From Ophiura sarsii (taxonomy: Eukaryota; Echinodermata; Ophiuroidea; Amphilepidida; Ophiuridae), in assembly GCA_035610835.1 (NCBI GenBank), contig CM069449.1:10001855-10065854 (forward strand): 64,000 nt of DNA, written 5' to 3'. The notes beneath the pieces were generated by a model, which saw nothing but the letters and a program-made list of their open reading frames with translations, was not told where the DNA came from and did not search any database. Shown here in pieces: positions 35,971 to 46,553 of this stretch. Numbering within the stretch: the first letter of the stretch is position 1; every line of letters starts with the position of its first letter. The translations under genes and the position numbers were made by a program.

Positions 35971-37528
35971 CTTTTTATTGCAATGCTGTTCATTTCAAAA
36001 TGCTGCTATCTGCACAAAATACAATGAAGCCCATTATGAATATTGAATTTCATTCCTTACTCACACTTGCTGAAAAGAAACCTTGAGAGAAGTGTGACAT
36101 TAAAAGCCTTAAGAGAAATATGTTTGAGACACCAATGCCAAATCAAACGAACAGGAAAATCAAAAAATGAAATGATCATGTCGTACATGTTGTAAGACTA
36201 GACATGTATAGTTGGCATAGAAAACTATATCATTTGAATATCTCCATGTACTTGACTTATAGAAATGGTGCTAAAACATGATATACGTGCTGCTCGCAGG
36301 AAACAAGAAAGAAGTCGATCTTTTGGCAAATTGCATTTTTTGGTGGAATTACGTTAAGTAGATCACCAGTGTTAATTTGAGACCGAATTTATTTAAATGT
36401 GCGTTTCACTTTTGAAATTGATGATGCTTTTAACCTCCCCCAATTATGTGATGTTTGTAATGGAGTGTTGTAACTTTAATCAACCGTATCTCAGAGAGGA
36501 ATGAAAAAAATGCGGTGTCGACTTGTTACTGGTTTCCTCTCCGATAGAGTCCATTGTTATCATCGCTGAAACTAGCGGTGGGTGGGAAATAATGAGCAAT
36601 CGCTCTTGATAAATATCGGGAGCCAACGGCAAGCTATAGTCAAGGTATAGACTTATACAGGTGGAATCATATAGGACATAATGTACACTAAAATAGTCCA
36701 AATGAGTATTGATTTGTACTTGAAAAGTATGGATGGCCCCCATAAACGGTGTTTTAACCTCCTTAATTATATCGCCGGACGGACGGACGACCACCGAGGC
36801 TGCGTTATCATGAAGAACAACCCTTGTTACAGCGATGGCCCTTTTGAACCTTCAGGGTAGGAGGTGACTTTGATTAAATCAAATACTCCGGCTACTCTAC
36901 TCTTGTCAAAGATGCGGGCTACTCTCTCTCTCTACTGTTCGTTAACCACACCATATCACACCTTGCTTCTAACTGCTTGTCTATATACTCTGTTCAGTAT
37001 AAAATGGAACGTGACCTGTGGAGAATTTACCAGCTATGTTCAATGTAGTTAACCGCAGGTGATGTTCAAATTGGCAAAATACACTATATAACACAGAATG
37101 TGCACCATTAAAGGTGCACCATGCCTTTGGTCAACCGTAGAGTTGCAATTTCAAAAGGTCGCGTTCCAACTAACTCGCAGTGAATATTGTCTCAGTGCCT
37201 GGTTGGCGTGGCTTTGTACGACCACCGATCAGACCAGTAAAAGGACAAAATCAAGAGCCTTCAGGGAAGGTCTTCGTGTGTATTTTGTTAACATTTCCAG
37301 CCCTGTTCAACGGCTGTGCGTGAATGGCATTGCATTGAATCCCGGTGTTGAGTGGTTGAAGCATGGTGGTGCCTTTATAATATGGCCAGAGGTTGTCTGG
37401 TGTGATATAGTGCTCTATCTGGCTAGAGAGGAGTAAAGCAATCAATGCAACTAGTTGTTAAACCAATATTTCAAAGGTTTTAAAAGGTTAATGAGTATGC
37501 CACAGTGTAGTTTGAGTTAAAGGTTACA
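35971..37528. other. No gene seen
   Basis: Frames of 94, 104 and 112 codons (35802-36086, minus 36480-36794, 37098-37436) were read and show no domain, repeat or conserved motif. The 112-codon frame is the longest single-copy frame in the region, but nothing supports it as an exon. Confidence 0.4.
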
Positions 37529-37985
37529 TTGGAACTTATTCTAAGGTAGCTGTTTAACAGGAAGATGGCAGGGGGGGGGGGGGGGGTGCACATTGGAACT
37601 TATTCTAAGGTGGTTGTTTAACAGGAAGATGGCAGTGTGTGGGGGTGGGTGGGGGAGGGACATATTGGAACTTATTTTAAGGTGGTTGTTTAACAGGAAG
37701 ATGGCAGGGGGGGTGCACATTGGAACTTATTCTAAGGTGGTTGTTTAACAGGAAGATGGCAGTGTGTGGGGGTGGGTGGGGGAGGGACATATTGGAACTT
37801 ATTTTAAGGTGGTTGTTTAACAGGAAGATGGCAGTGGGTGGGGGGGGGGACACTGGAACTTATTTTAAGGTGGTTGTTTAACAGGAAGATGGCTGTGTGT
37901 GTGGGGGTGTGTGGGGGTGATGGGGGGGGGGCACATTGGAACTTATTCTAAGGTGGTTGTTTAACAGGAAGATGGCAGTGTCGGT
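37529..37985 (+). repeat. Minisatellite with constant core and G-rich variable linkers, 7 units
   Basis: A core of about 45 bp (ATTGGAACTTATTCTAAGG, GTTGTTTAACAGGAAGATGG) repeats seven times. Between cores lie G-rich linkers of 10-40 bp (poly-G, GTGTGTGGGGGTGGG and similar) that differ from unit to unit. Confidence 0.95.
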
Positions 37986-38136
37986 GGAGCATAGGAATCC
38001 ATACCTTTGTGAATTTGTATCACAAGATGGAGTAGAATCTAGTATGGGAATTGGGTATGAATTTGGGTAGTATCAGTCATTAATATTAAGTGCTATAAGA
38101 ATGCACACAGCAAGGTTGCCGGTGCAGAATAGACAC

Positions 38137-38500
38137 ATGGATAGGGTTAGAGGCATGTAAGAACTTACTTGTAAATGTTTTATACAGGAGATGACTATAA
38201 TTATTGGTGGTGAACTGTTAAACCCGAATATGGATAGGGTTAGAGGCATGCAAAAACTTACTGGTAAATATTTTATACAGGAGATGACTATAATTATTGG
38301 TGGTGAACTGTTAAACCCGAATATGGATAGGGTTAGAGGCATGCAAAAACTTACTTGTAAATATTTCAAACAGGAGATAACTATAATTATTGGTGTTGAA
38401 CTGTTAAACCTTAATATGGATAGGGTTAGAGGCATGCAAAAACTTACTTGTAAATATTTTATACAGGAGATATAACTATAATTATTGGTGTTGAACTGTT
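38137..38500 (+). repeat. 93-bp tandem repeat, about 4 units
   Basis: Units begin TGGATAGGGTTAGAGGCATG at 38137, 38230, 38323 and about 38416. Inside are ACTTACTTGTAAATATTTTA and CTATAATTATTGGTG. A unit of 31 codons keeps one frame open on each strand (94 codons plus, 120 codons minus). The repeat peptide has no recognised domain. Confidence 0.93.
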
Positions 38501-38764
38501 ACACCTGAGAGATGCATATCGATTCCTTTAAGGAGAATGGAATTAGGCAATATAAGCCTGTCTTAATGTAGGGGTTAAACTAAAATATTGGCTCCAAAAT
38601 ACAAATCATGCCTCATTTCAGTGGTTTTTCTGATTTTTCTCTCTCATAAAGTAAAGTTTCAGAAATTGTTTTTGCAGTCATTTGTCAAGGTTTAGCTTTT
38701 GTAGCCAAATTTCATGCGCCCTGTCAGATTTTTTCTCCCGTTTTGGTATTTTTCCTCATTGATA

Positions 38765-39002
38765 ACTATACTTTAATCAGTTCCAAATTGGCGAGAAATA
38801 TTCAGTTTTTATCTCTCCCCGCGCAAAACTAATCCAAGCATACACGCATGATTATGGTCACAGGCACACAATTTTGAATCCACGCATGCGGCACACATAT
38901 GATGCACAGTGCGCTTTTTGCCGGCACGCGCACTGGCATCCTTCTGTATTCATTCACTGCTGTAAGTAGGCTTTGCCAATTTTGAGCTGATCAAACTATA
39001 GT
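38765..39002. mobile_element. MITE family D, copy 2
   Basis: The ends are ACTATACTTTAATCAGTTCC and the inverse GAGCTGATCAAACTATAGT. The interior has CACACATATGATGCACAGTG and CTTCTGTATTCATTC, shared with 53596-53812. About 238 bp. Confidence 0.85.
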
Positions 39003-41447
39003 GGCATCTCTCCACATCTCTGATTGGGTTTTAATCAAATGATTTGATCCTTTCAATCAAATAATCAACATGCAGTATATGATGAAAGCTCAACTTGTAA
39101 TATTTTCACTGGATATGGCTTGAATGTTTTTCAAAAAAATAGTATTGTTTTGCTGTCGGATTAATTTTCTGCACTTCAGGGAGAAACTAGTTTGTCGTCT
39201 GTACCCCCCTCTCCTGTTTACGTAGCGATGGAAATTTGTTGCCTGTTTTTGCTCGGTGAATCAAATTCCTTCGTGTACCATGAAACACGGATTGCAGTCA
39301 AACCATGTACATGTCCCCAGAACATTTATATGACCGCATTACATTTGATTCTCGCCGAATTTCGATACAACTTTTTTATTGGCAAAGACACTAGTACAAA
39401 CAAATGGTACACCGTGTCTTGTTGATCTTATATTGCATCAGAGAATGTGCAGGGATACCGTGGGCCTCCACCGTCTTAATTGTCTCACCCGTTACTATAT
39501 CTGCATGAGAGTTGTAAAGATGAGTTGGAACCGGCACGGGGAAAATAACCCAACCACCAAATTCAAATTCCAACGACATTGCTCCCACGGTAACCGTAAA
39601 CCTTGTGGCTGTTGCCAGGATTACACATTTATACTCGGCTACGTAATTGACTGAATTTTTTCCTACTTCTTCAAATGGAACAATATGAGGTATGCACAGG
39701 ATACTTCAGGCCCCGAAACAAGATACAAATCTGGTTGCCCTTCACGTTTTCACACTTCCCTCGATAAGGGAGCAGGGTGTGGGGTGGGGGGGGGGGGGGG
39801 ATCACTTAAAGATTGCCAAATTGCATAAACATTCCTAAATTTAGTTTTCAGACAATTGGGATATTTCACATAGTGCATCCATCAGTTGATGTTTTAATAA
39901 GCTGACAAAATGCGTTCAGAATCAGCAAAAGGGTGTTCTCTCGCACACTCTCCAAATTGTCAACATTTCGAATGGAAAAAGGCCCACTTCTTAGGGGATT
40001 TGAAAATTCAGAGCTATCCTTAGAAGTACAGCAGTAAAGACTGTTGTCTAATTTTATGAAAGGGTGCATTGGATAACAACCAAGCAACTATTTGTTTGCC
40101 TCATATTATTATAATGAGCGACTAGGAGTAACCTAACGAGGCTTGTTGTTAACGAGCAAAGTGTAATATGTACCACCACTCCATAAGGATTGGGTTCCCC
40201 AATGGAAGATAATAATAAACAGGGCTATTTCATACTATGGCGAGTCTGTTGTGTTTACATTGGGCCACATATAAATAAAATAGTGTTTCACGACCATTAA
40301 TGATTTATTTGACTCATTGTTGATCAAGATGGGAAATATATTTAGCGACACACATGGTTGTGTCCAAGTAGTGAGACATTCTTTGGACCAAGTCATTAAA
40401 CTTCAAGTTGTAACTCAAGTTATAGATGCGTGATTCATTCATTCATTGCAATGCATCAAGAAATGCCCCTTTAAAGATTTTTTAAAACACACCCGAGGAT
40501 CGCCACCCAATAAAACAGACAATCCTTGTAATAACCCAGTGAGTATCCGACAAACCCTATAGCACAAGCATGGATGAAACCATGTAACTAGGGAATATGA
40601 AGACCTTTTTGAATCCTTATTTTATCAAGATGTTTGTATTTATTAAGCCATGCAGATCAGAATACCAAATGTCTCATTGCCCCATCTTCGTAAGGTCATT
40701 ACCATGTTATAAATTCTCAACGTGTACCTTTTACAAACCGATATATTTTTAATGTGGCCTTTGTAGCCGTTACTTTCCGAGGGTCGCACGCCTTACAACC
40801 ATTCTCCAACATTTGTTTGTAGAGCGGTATGATGAAGATTGAGTTTCCGTCCAAGATGTTTTGTGAGAAACCTGGTGGAATTTGTGTGTCGTCTTAATAC
40901 GAGTACAGTGAGCGGGTCAACTGCGGGATTTAAAATGCTGAATAAAGAGCGGTCATGAAAGGAATGTATTGTAACCGACCGTACAGCTGATTTGTCAGGG
41001 TATTTTTGCCCGTTATTCCTTTAAGCTATTTGCATTCACTTTGGCTATGAAACGACCCGAACGTCTTTTAATAAATAATGAGAGTCGACCCATAAAATAA
41101 AACCGTTGCTGCTGTATTCAAACATGTTTCTTTGATTGGTTTGTATAAATGTCTTTTTAAATAAAAAGCATGTTTGGTTTAAGTGCATGATTCAGGGGGC
41201 TGGCCACAAAGTGTGTACTTGGTAATGATTGTATTTGCTCAACAAATAATTACAAAGTTAGTTTTGGCATGACTAATGGCTAGGGATGATGTGGTTTGTG
41301 ACTTTCAACTGTGTGTGTGTTTGATAGCGCAAGTCAGATTTAGTTAGTACCACATCTTTTGGGTTATATGGCTGTATAGCACTGAGTCAAGATCATGATG
41401 TGAGGGGGGAGGGATGCTTCGGGATAGGAGAGTGTCATTGGTGCCCC
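39003..41447. other. No gene seen; longest repeat-poor stretch
   Basis: About 2.4 kb without an obvious mobile element. A G run lies at 39784-39800. Frames of 77 and 91 codons (39192-39425, 39379-39654) contain a few cysteine pairs but no recognised domain. A regulatory element could lie here undetected. Confidence 0.45.
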
Positions 41448-41756
41448 AAACTTAAATTCACCCGAACTCCCCGGGCATGTTTTTGTGAATCAGGGGAGAA
41501 AAACGGCTCAAATTTGGGGGTAAAATCAGTCTCCATATGCGCAGCGGATCGAACCCGGGCAGCATGCGTGCACGTCTGATGCTCTACCAACTGAGCTACA
41601 TGGGTGAGGTCCAAAAAACTTTAGTTTTAAAGTTTTATTCACAAGTTGAACGCCGCTCTGAGCGTGGTACGAGATTGATGGGGCTGCCACGCGGTACAAG
41701 ATTGTAGCACTGTCTGGTTTTTTAGATCCCAGAAAGGTTAGGGTTAAGGAGGAAAA
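41448..41756 (-). mobile_element. Composite SINE family, copy 2 (minus strand)
   Basis: Read on the minus strand: TTAACCCTAACCTTTCTGG, CCAGACAGTGCTACAATC, TCAACTTGTGAATAAAACTT, then a tRNA-like part with A box TAGCTCAGTTGG and B box GGTTCGATCC, then TTTGAGCCGTTTTTCTCCCC. It matches 25034-25290 block for block and keeps the better pol III boxes. Confidence 0.8.
41545..41612 (-). repeat. tRNA-like module inside the SINE
   Basis: TAGCTCAGTTGGTAGAGCAT is a textbook tRNA A-box/D-arm, and GGGTTCGATCC a good B box. The anticodon-arm region (GACGTGCACGCATGC) does not fold like a tRNA. It is part of the SINE, not a free tRNA gene. Confidence 0.7.
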
Positions 41757-42379
41757 GGGCGACAATCACACATTAAAGTAGGGATTGTTAAACGGTTATA
41801 AATATATAAGTTGGTCTCCTATGAGCTTCAATCCTGCTAAGCGGAGAGGCAATGTTACTCCAATTTCTTAGTCAAGATTTCAGTTTTAAATATAATGTGA
41901 CTGCTCTATCTTTGCAAAGTTTTACTGAATCAAATAATTATGTGCTTAGCTGTACACATTATATGAGAAATGTGTGACCATAATATGTCCAAATAATCCA
42001 ATTACTGTATTATAATTTGAAAATGAGTATGGTGACACCGTTATAATAAGACATGTTCAGACGAGCCAGCAACTAAGAGTTTTGAAGCTCCAAGTGTTGA
42101 GGTTTAATCCCCCCTTCCTCATAATCATGTCTATACAGAGTATGGAACAGTTGAAAACTCTGACCAATTTCTCTACTCGAAGTGAACCCAGAGTATTGAA
42201 CTGGAAACTAAAAGATTGTGATGCAAACAATTGTGAAATGCAGTATGTAATGATCAATTTAAACTCTGAACATTAAACATGTTTGCATGGCTTTCACTGA
42301 TATGAATCTTGGGAATCGCGAAGGGGGTTACAAACCCTGATCTCACTTGGGAATTCCAAATGTGTTTGCATAGCTTGAA
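41757..42379. other. No gene seen
   Basis: Opposite-strand frames of 64-66 codons at 42057-42276 overlap each other and show no domain. Confidence 0.45.
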
Positions 42380-42897
42380 CAGTGGCGGATACAGAGGGGG
42401 CGGGCGGGCGCCTCCCGTAAAATTTTACAATGTACCTTTTTGTGTATCATTATACCCTTTTAATTGAAAACGCCCTCACCCCTTTGTAAAGCTTTTTTAT
42501 TTTAACGGTTTTGATGAAAATATGTCCTAACACCCCACTCTCAATTTTCTTGAGCTGTCTGCAAAAAAAAATGGACAACCTTTTACAAATTTTTGGGCTA
42601 CCAATGTACCTTTTCCAGGAAACTGTTGAAATGCTGACTGAAACGCCAAGTTTCAGTAAACTCCAAGTTTTAACTCTCCATGTGGACACAGCTGTATAGT
42701 AGTGTCTAATGAGGTATAAATGATACGTAACACTGGTATCACATTATTTGTGCTTTCATTAAAATGAGTAATTAGATTTCGTATTGAAATGAATGTTATT
42801 AGGAAATTAATCTATGTAATTTCAATTTTAAGCAGATGTGGTGCGAAATAATTAACTAGCAAATATGAGACAACATCTTTACCTGTACAGGGTGAGT

Positions 42898-43674
42898 TTA
42901 AAACATGGCAACCTGATTTTGATAGCATGATTTAACCATTCATTTATTTATGTACTACATATTAGTTGGGCATGAGTAGTAGCAGTTCTTATGGGAGAGA
43001 TGATAATATAAAAAAAATCAGGAAATATTGGTTAAATTTGAGCAATATTTGAAATTTGCAAATTAAAAAAAAAAAAACCCACAAATTTCAACAACAAATA
43101 ATCAAACATTTGCACAAAATGTGCCAAAAATGTCCATAATTTTTTTTTTAAATAAAAAAATAAGTTTGGACCTTTTATTGAGATGGGGGAATGTACCCCG
43201 CCCTCGCCCCCCCCAACACCCTGGTTATGGGCCTGGCTGCTTTACCCTAAGTGCCCAACATCCCTGATTGTGAGCAGTTGAGCTAGTGGATAGTATACTA
43301 CATGTATGACAAAATAAATTCTTAGAAGTGGGTTGACCCAGGGAACAATCTCATAAACAAATCCTTCAAATATGAGTGTTATTTGTGGAAGAACGTCATT
43401 GTTTCTAGACTTATAGGCAACTGCCTTTCAATAAAAATAAATGTTGTAATTTCTTCATTGATCAATACATCAGCTTTTTATGTGTATTTATTTGTTATTT
43501 TCTCTGTATAAGAAGGTGTGGCACAATGAAGAACCATATTCTATAATTATACAATAAGCATGGACAACTTTTCAAGTGATATTCTTAAATTCATTTGCTG
43601 CAAAGGTTGAAATAAAAAAAACCGAAGCGGTTTCATTACTCGATCAAATACATTCATGTTTTTGACTCACCCTG
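42898..43674. mobile_element. Mariner-like non-autonomous element
   Basis: TA lies on both sides. The ends are CAGGGTGAGTTTAAAACATG and, inverted, CAGGGTGAGTCAAAAACATG. TACAGGGTG ends with TA duplication are typical of mariner-type elements. 777 bp with no transposase frame. A possible second element with CAGTGGCGG ends overlaps its left part from 42380. Confidence 0.7.
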
Positions 43675-44337
43675 TAAAAATATTAACAGTATTGAATTCA
43701 GTGGTAAGAGTGCCATGAACCAGAATTATAAAAGCACAAATTGTCTTTTTGTATAGCAGATAATAAGGCCTTCAATTTCTCCGCTTGTGACGTCGAACAC
43801 GGTAACCCAAAAAATACACACAGCCTCTACTATAGTTACATAAGCTATTATTCCAAAGTGGTGTCACTTACGCCGGCATGCGCTTTAAACCTACAAATAT
43901 AGTATGGCCGTAAAGCGGCGTGATTACGAAACCTATGCCGTTTTTGTACTCCGCTGTGCCTCAGTTTCCGTCAGTGTCATAGCCCCGCCGTTACTTAGAA
44001 GTGTAACGCTATCGGCTAGAAAGGAAATACCCGGCGGTCAACCAACCACAATCTTGTTTTTGTACTGTACTCACAGACTTGGCCATTGCATAGAACTCAA
44101 AGGTTATTTTGTATCTCTATATTGACTGCGCTGTGCGCGTTGATATTGCTTTTGTCGAGCCTTGCATTTATACTGTTTGGAGCAAATAATCAATTTGATT
44201 TGATTTCATGTACATGAACAGGTAAATCAGCCTCAATATTAATTCGGTAATAAACTAACCACAAACAGACCTAGTCTCAAACCAAATTGGCCCAAGAAGA
44301 TACCGAGGAAAACTAGATGAGAAATGTATTAAGACAT
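43675..44337. other. No intact gene; possible LINE 3' end
   Basis: A 73-codon frame at 43904-44125 has no recognised domain. It is followed by AATCAATTTGATTTGATTTC near 44190, a TTTGAT-type tail like those that end some LINEs and SINEs. Confidence 0.35.
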
Positions 44338-44339
44338 TA

Positions 44340-45038
44340 CAGGGTGGGTCAAAAAATGCAAGAATCCATTTTCTATTGGGTGTAGCTTTGTTTGTTAGAA
44401 CTGAATTAAAAGTTTGCCAGATTAAACACATTGGTAACTAATTTAATATTTGTACGGATACAACATATTATGTCAAGCAAGACTTCAAGTCTTACACAAC
44501 CGTTTAGCCAGAACAATATTATCTGCTGATATCAGAACACCAATAAATGACATGATGAACTTACTTCATTGGGCAAAACTAAGTGATAAATTGAAAATTC
44601 AAATAGTTATTATTTTATTCAAATGTTTAAAAGATATAATTCCAACCTATTTATCATCAAATTTTGAATTTGTACATACCTATCACAATCATACTTCCAG
44701 GAATCATTCAAAATCAACTCAAATTCTGGTATGCGCACTTTTCTTTACAGATCTGGTCATCTGTGGAACAATTTATCACCATCTATTCGTATTGATTTAG
44801 AAAATATGTCACTTGGTCAATTCAAATCCTATATTTCCACTGTACCATAATTGAATAATTTGTATTATAATTTGTATTATATTTAAACACTGTTATTTGT
44901 TATGTATGTATCGAAATGAGGGCCTGCTTGGAAAGTAGTGCAAGTCACTGCAGCATATTACCCTCAATAAAGAAAGCATTATTAAATAATAAAAGAAATA
45001 TAGATATATAAATTGAATATGTCTTTTTTAACACCCTG
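44340..45038. mobile_element. Mariner-like element carrying a LINE fragment
   Basis: TA flanks both sides. The left end is CAGGGTGGGTCAAAAAATGC and the right end TTTTTTAACACCCTG. The LINE fragment at 44451-44995 makes up most of the interior. Either the LINE landed inside the element, or the two ends belong to separate copies. Confidence 0.55.
44451..44995 (+). mobile_element. LINE 3' end: C-terminal part of reverse transcriptase ORF, frameshifted
   Basis: The translated sequence has the layout seen after the reverse transcriptase domain in CR1/L2/jockey-type LINEs: LQVLHNRLARTIL, then LLHWAKLSDKLKIQ, then LFKCLKDIIPTYLS, then YNHTSRN-like sequence. A +1 frameshift near 44730 moves the rest to another frame, where RTFLYRSGHLWNNLSPSIR and a final stop at about 44850 follow. 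The catalytic domain and everything upstream are missing, so the copy is 5' truncated and dead. A 3' UTR with AATAAAGAAAG follows. The family is clear from the layout; the exact clade is not. Confidence 0.85.
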
Positions 45039-46529
45039 TATATTACTTTAGTCACTTCACAAAGTGCAGACTTGTACTTTCAACTCACATTTCAACTTGA
45101 ACAGTGTGTACAGGTTGCTGATTCAACAAAAAGCAGGACGTTCTGTAGACAAACGTAGGAAATCACTCGTTCCATTTTCATAAAAAAACTCAACGAATAT
45201 GAGGCGCTGTATCACGCACAATGAGCACTTGTTGCTTAGGAAGAATATGTTAACAGCTCTTCATATGTGCGCATAAAACAGGTACTTGAATTTGAAAAAC
45301 AAAATGCAAAACAATAAATGTAGCCCAAAATGTCCAATGAATGATGAATTTGTGACGGAAGTGGAAAGTCAAGTGAAAGTATCACAGTTCTCATGCATTA
45401 TAGTCTCATGAATTTGAGTGAAAAAAATGAAAGGTAGGATACGTCAAATGGCGCTCCTAAATTACAACATCCATTGCAAGGCTGTTGGCAAGTGATAATG
45501 CTTTTAATGGTTGGGTTTTAAGAAGTAATGAAAATGAAACAAAATATCAAACAAATAGGGCATCATGTAACCCCAGGAATGGAACCCGGGCGGCCGCGGC
45601 TGGAGCCAAGGTGATTGTGCATGACGTTATGGGGGTTGCTCTCCCATAACTTTTCAGAGCCTATATGTAACGTTGCATATTTGCGCAATGAGGACTGGAG
45701 AATGGGGTCCGCCGTCGCGGTGCTTCTGTTGGATTATGTTAGATTTGGCATGGCTTAAGGGATAATGATATCTACCCATTAATGAAGGTAATATATGTGA
45801 CTAATTAGAGCAAGTCTTAGTCACCAGTATTTCTGAATTGGAATGCTTAGGGTAATGATAATGCATTACTAAGTATTTGTTTTGGGTTAATATAAATAGA
45901 TCAAGAAATCTGTCCATGCAGATGAAGCTTAGTAAGCGTGTGTGCGACACATAGCATATATACACTGCACTGTGGCATGCCCGCTGTGTATACTATTGGT
46001 TTGACCAAGCGACTGGCCGGCGCTGTATTAAACCTTTATGGTTTATAGGGAGGAGTATCAGTCTTATGACGGGCTTTCACAAAATATCTTCCTACTATTA
46101 GAACAAGCTAGCCATCAGCCGTGTTTGAAACTGTCAAGCTTTCATATCAGAATTAGGAAAAAAGAAAGAAAAAAACCCCTAAAACGCCCTGTTCTAAGTT
46201 TTCGACCGACCTTTGGGGGGGGGGGGAAATGTGCTAATGAATACCGATCGCATATATCACCAAAATGTTGGGATTGTCTAAAATGGCCGCATTGTTATAC
46301 AGAGTGTTGATTTTTGGTGTAATTTAAAAAGGAAAAAAGCGAGACTGACCGACCCAACCTGAGAGGCCATACTGTCTGCCCGTACGTACAACATGGGTTA
46401 TTTTATGCCTTAGCTGACTTATTAAAGATCAAATTGTCACAAGTAAAACATTTCTATAGAATCATCATTAGTCATAACTGTTGGGATTATCCCCCTGACA
46501 ATTACAAATTTGTATTTCCCAGGAGAGGA
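45039..46529. other. No gene seen
   Basis: Mostly single-copy. A tRNA-like T-arm lies at 45575-45600. CCGACC words near 46204 and 46350 hint at a decayed family A MITE, with a G run at 46213-46226. The 90-codon frame at 46038 is low-complexity. Confidence 0.4.
45565..45625 (-). repeat. Possible tRNA-derived SINE remnant, minus strand
   Basis: On the minus strand CCGGGTTCCATTCCTGG forms a tRNA-like T-arm with a B-box-like core. No good A box is found upstream. Confidence 0.3.
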
Positions 46530-46553
46530 GGGGGGGGGGGGGGGGGGGGGGGG
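46530..46553 (+). repeat. Poly-G tract
   Basis: 24 consecutive G. Similar runs occur at 37571, 39784 and 56377, with C runs at 5653, 27414 and 50798. Exact lengths are probably unreliable in an assembly. Confidence 0.9.

Noticed and set aside
37098..37436. 112-codon ORF as a single-copy gene
   Set aside because: No recognisable domain, no repeat of the frame elsewhere and no visible splice context. It is kept only as unexplained sequence.
42380..43237. hAT element with CAGTGGCGG ends
   Set aside because: The left end is convincing, but the proposed right end (CCTGGTTATGGGCCTG) matches loosely and no 8-bp duplication is present. It also overlaps the mariner-like element.
46150..46360. Additional family A MITE
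   Set aside because: CCGACC words are present on both sides but the AGGCC ends could not be found, so similarity is too weak.
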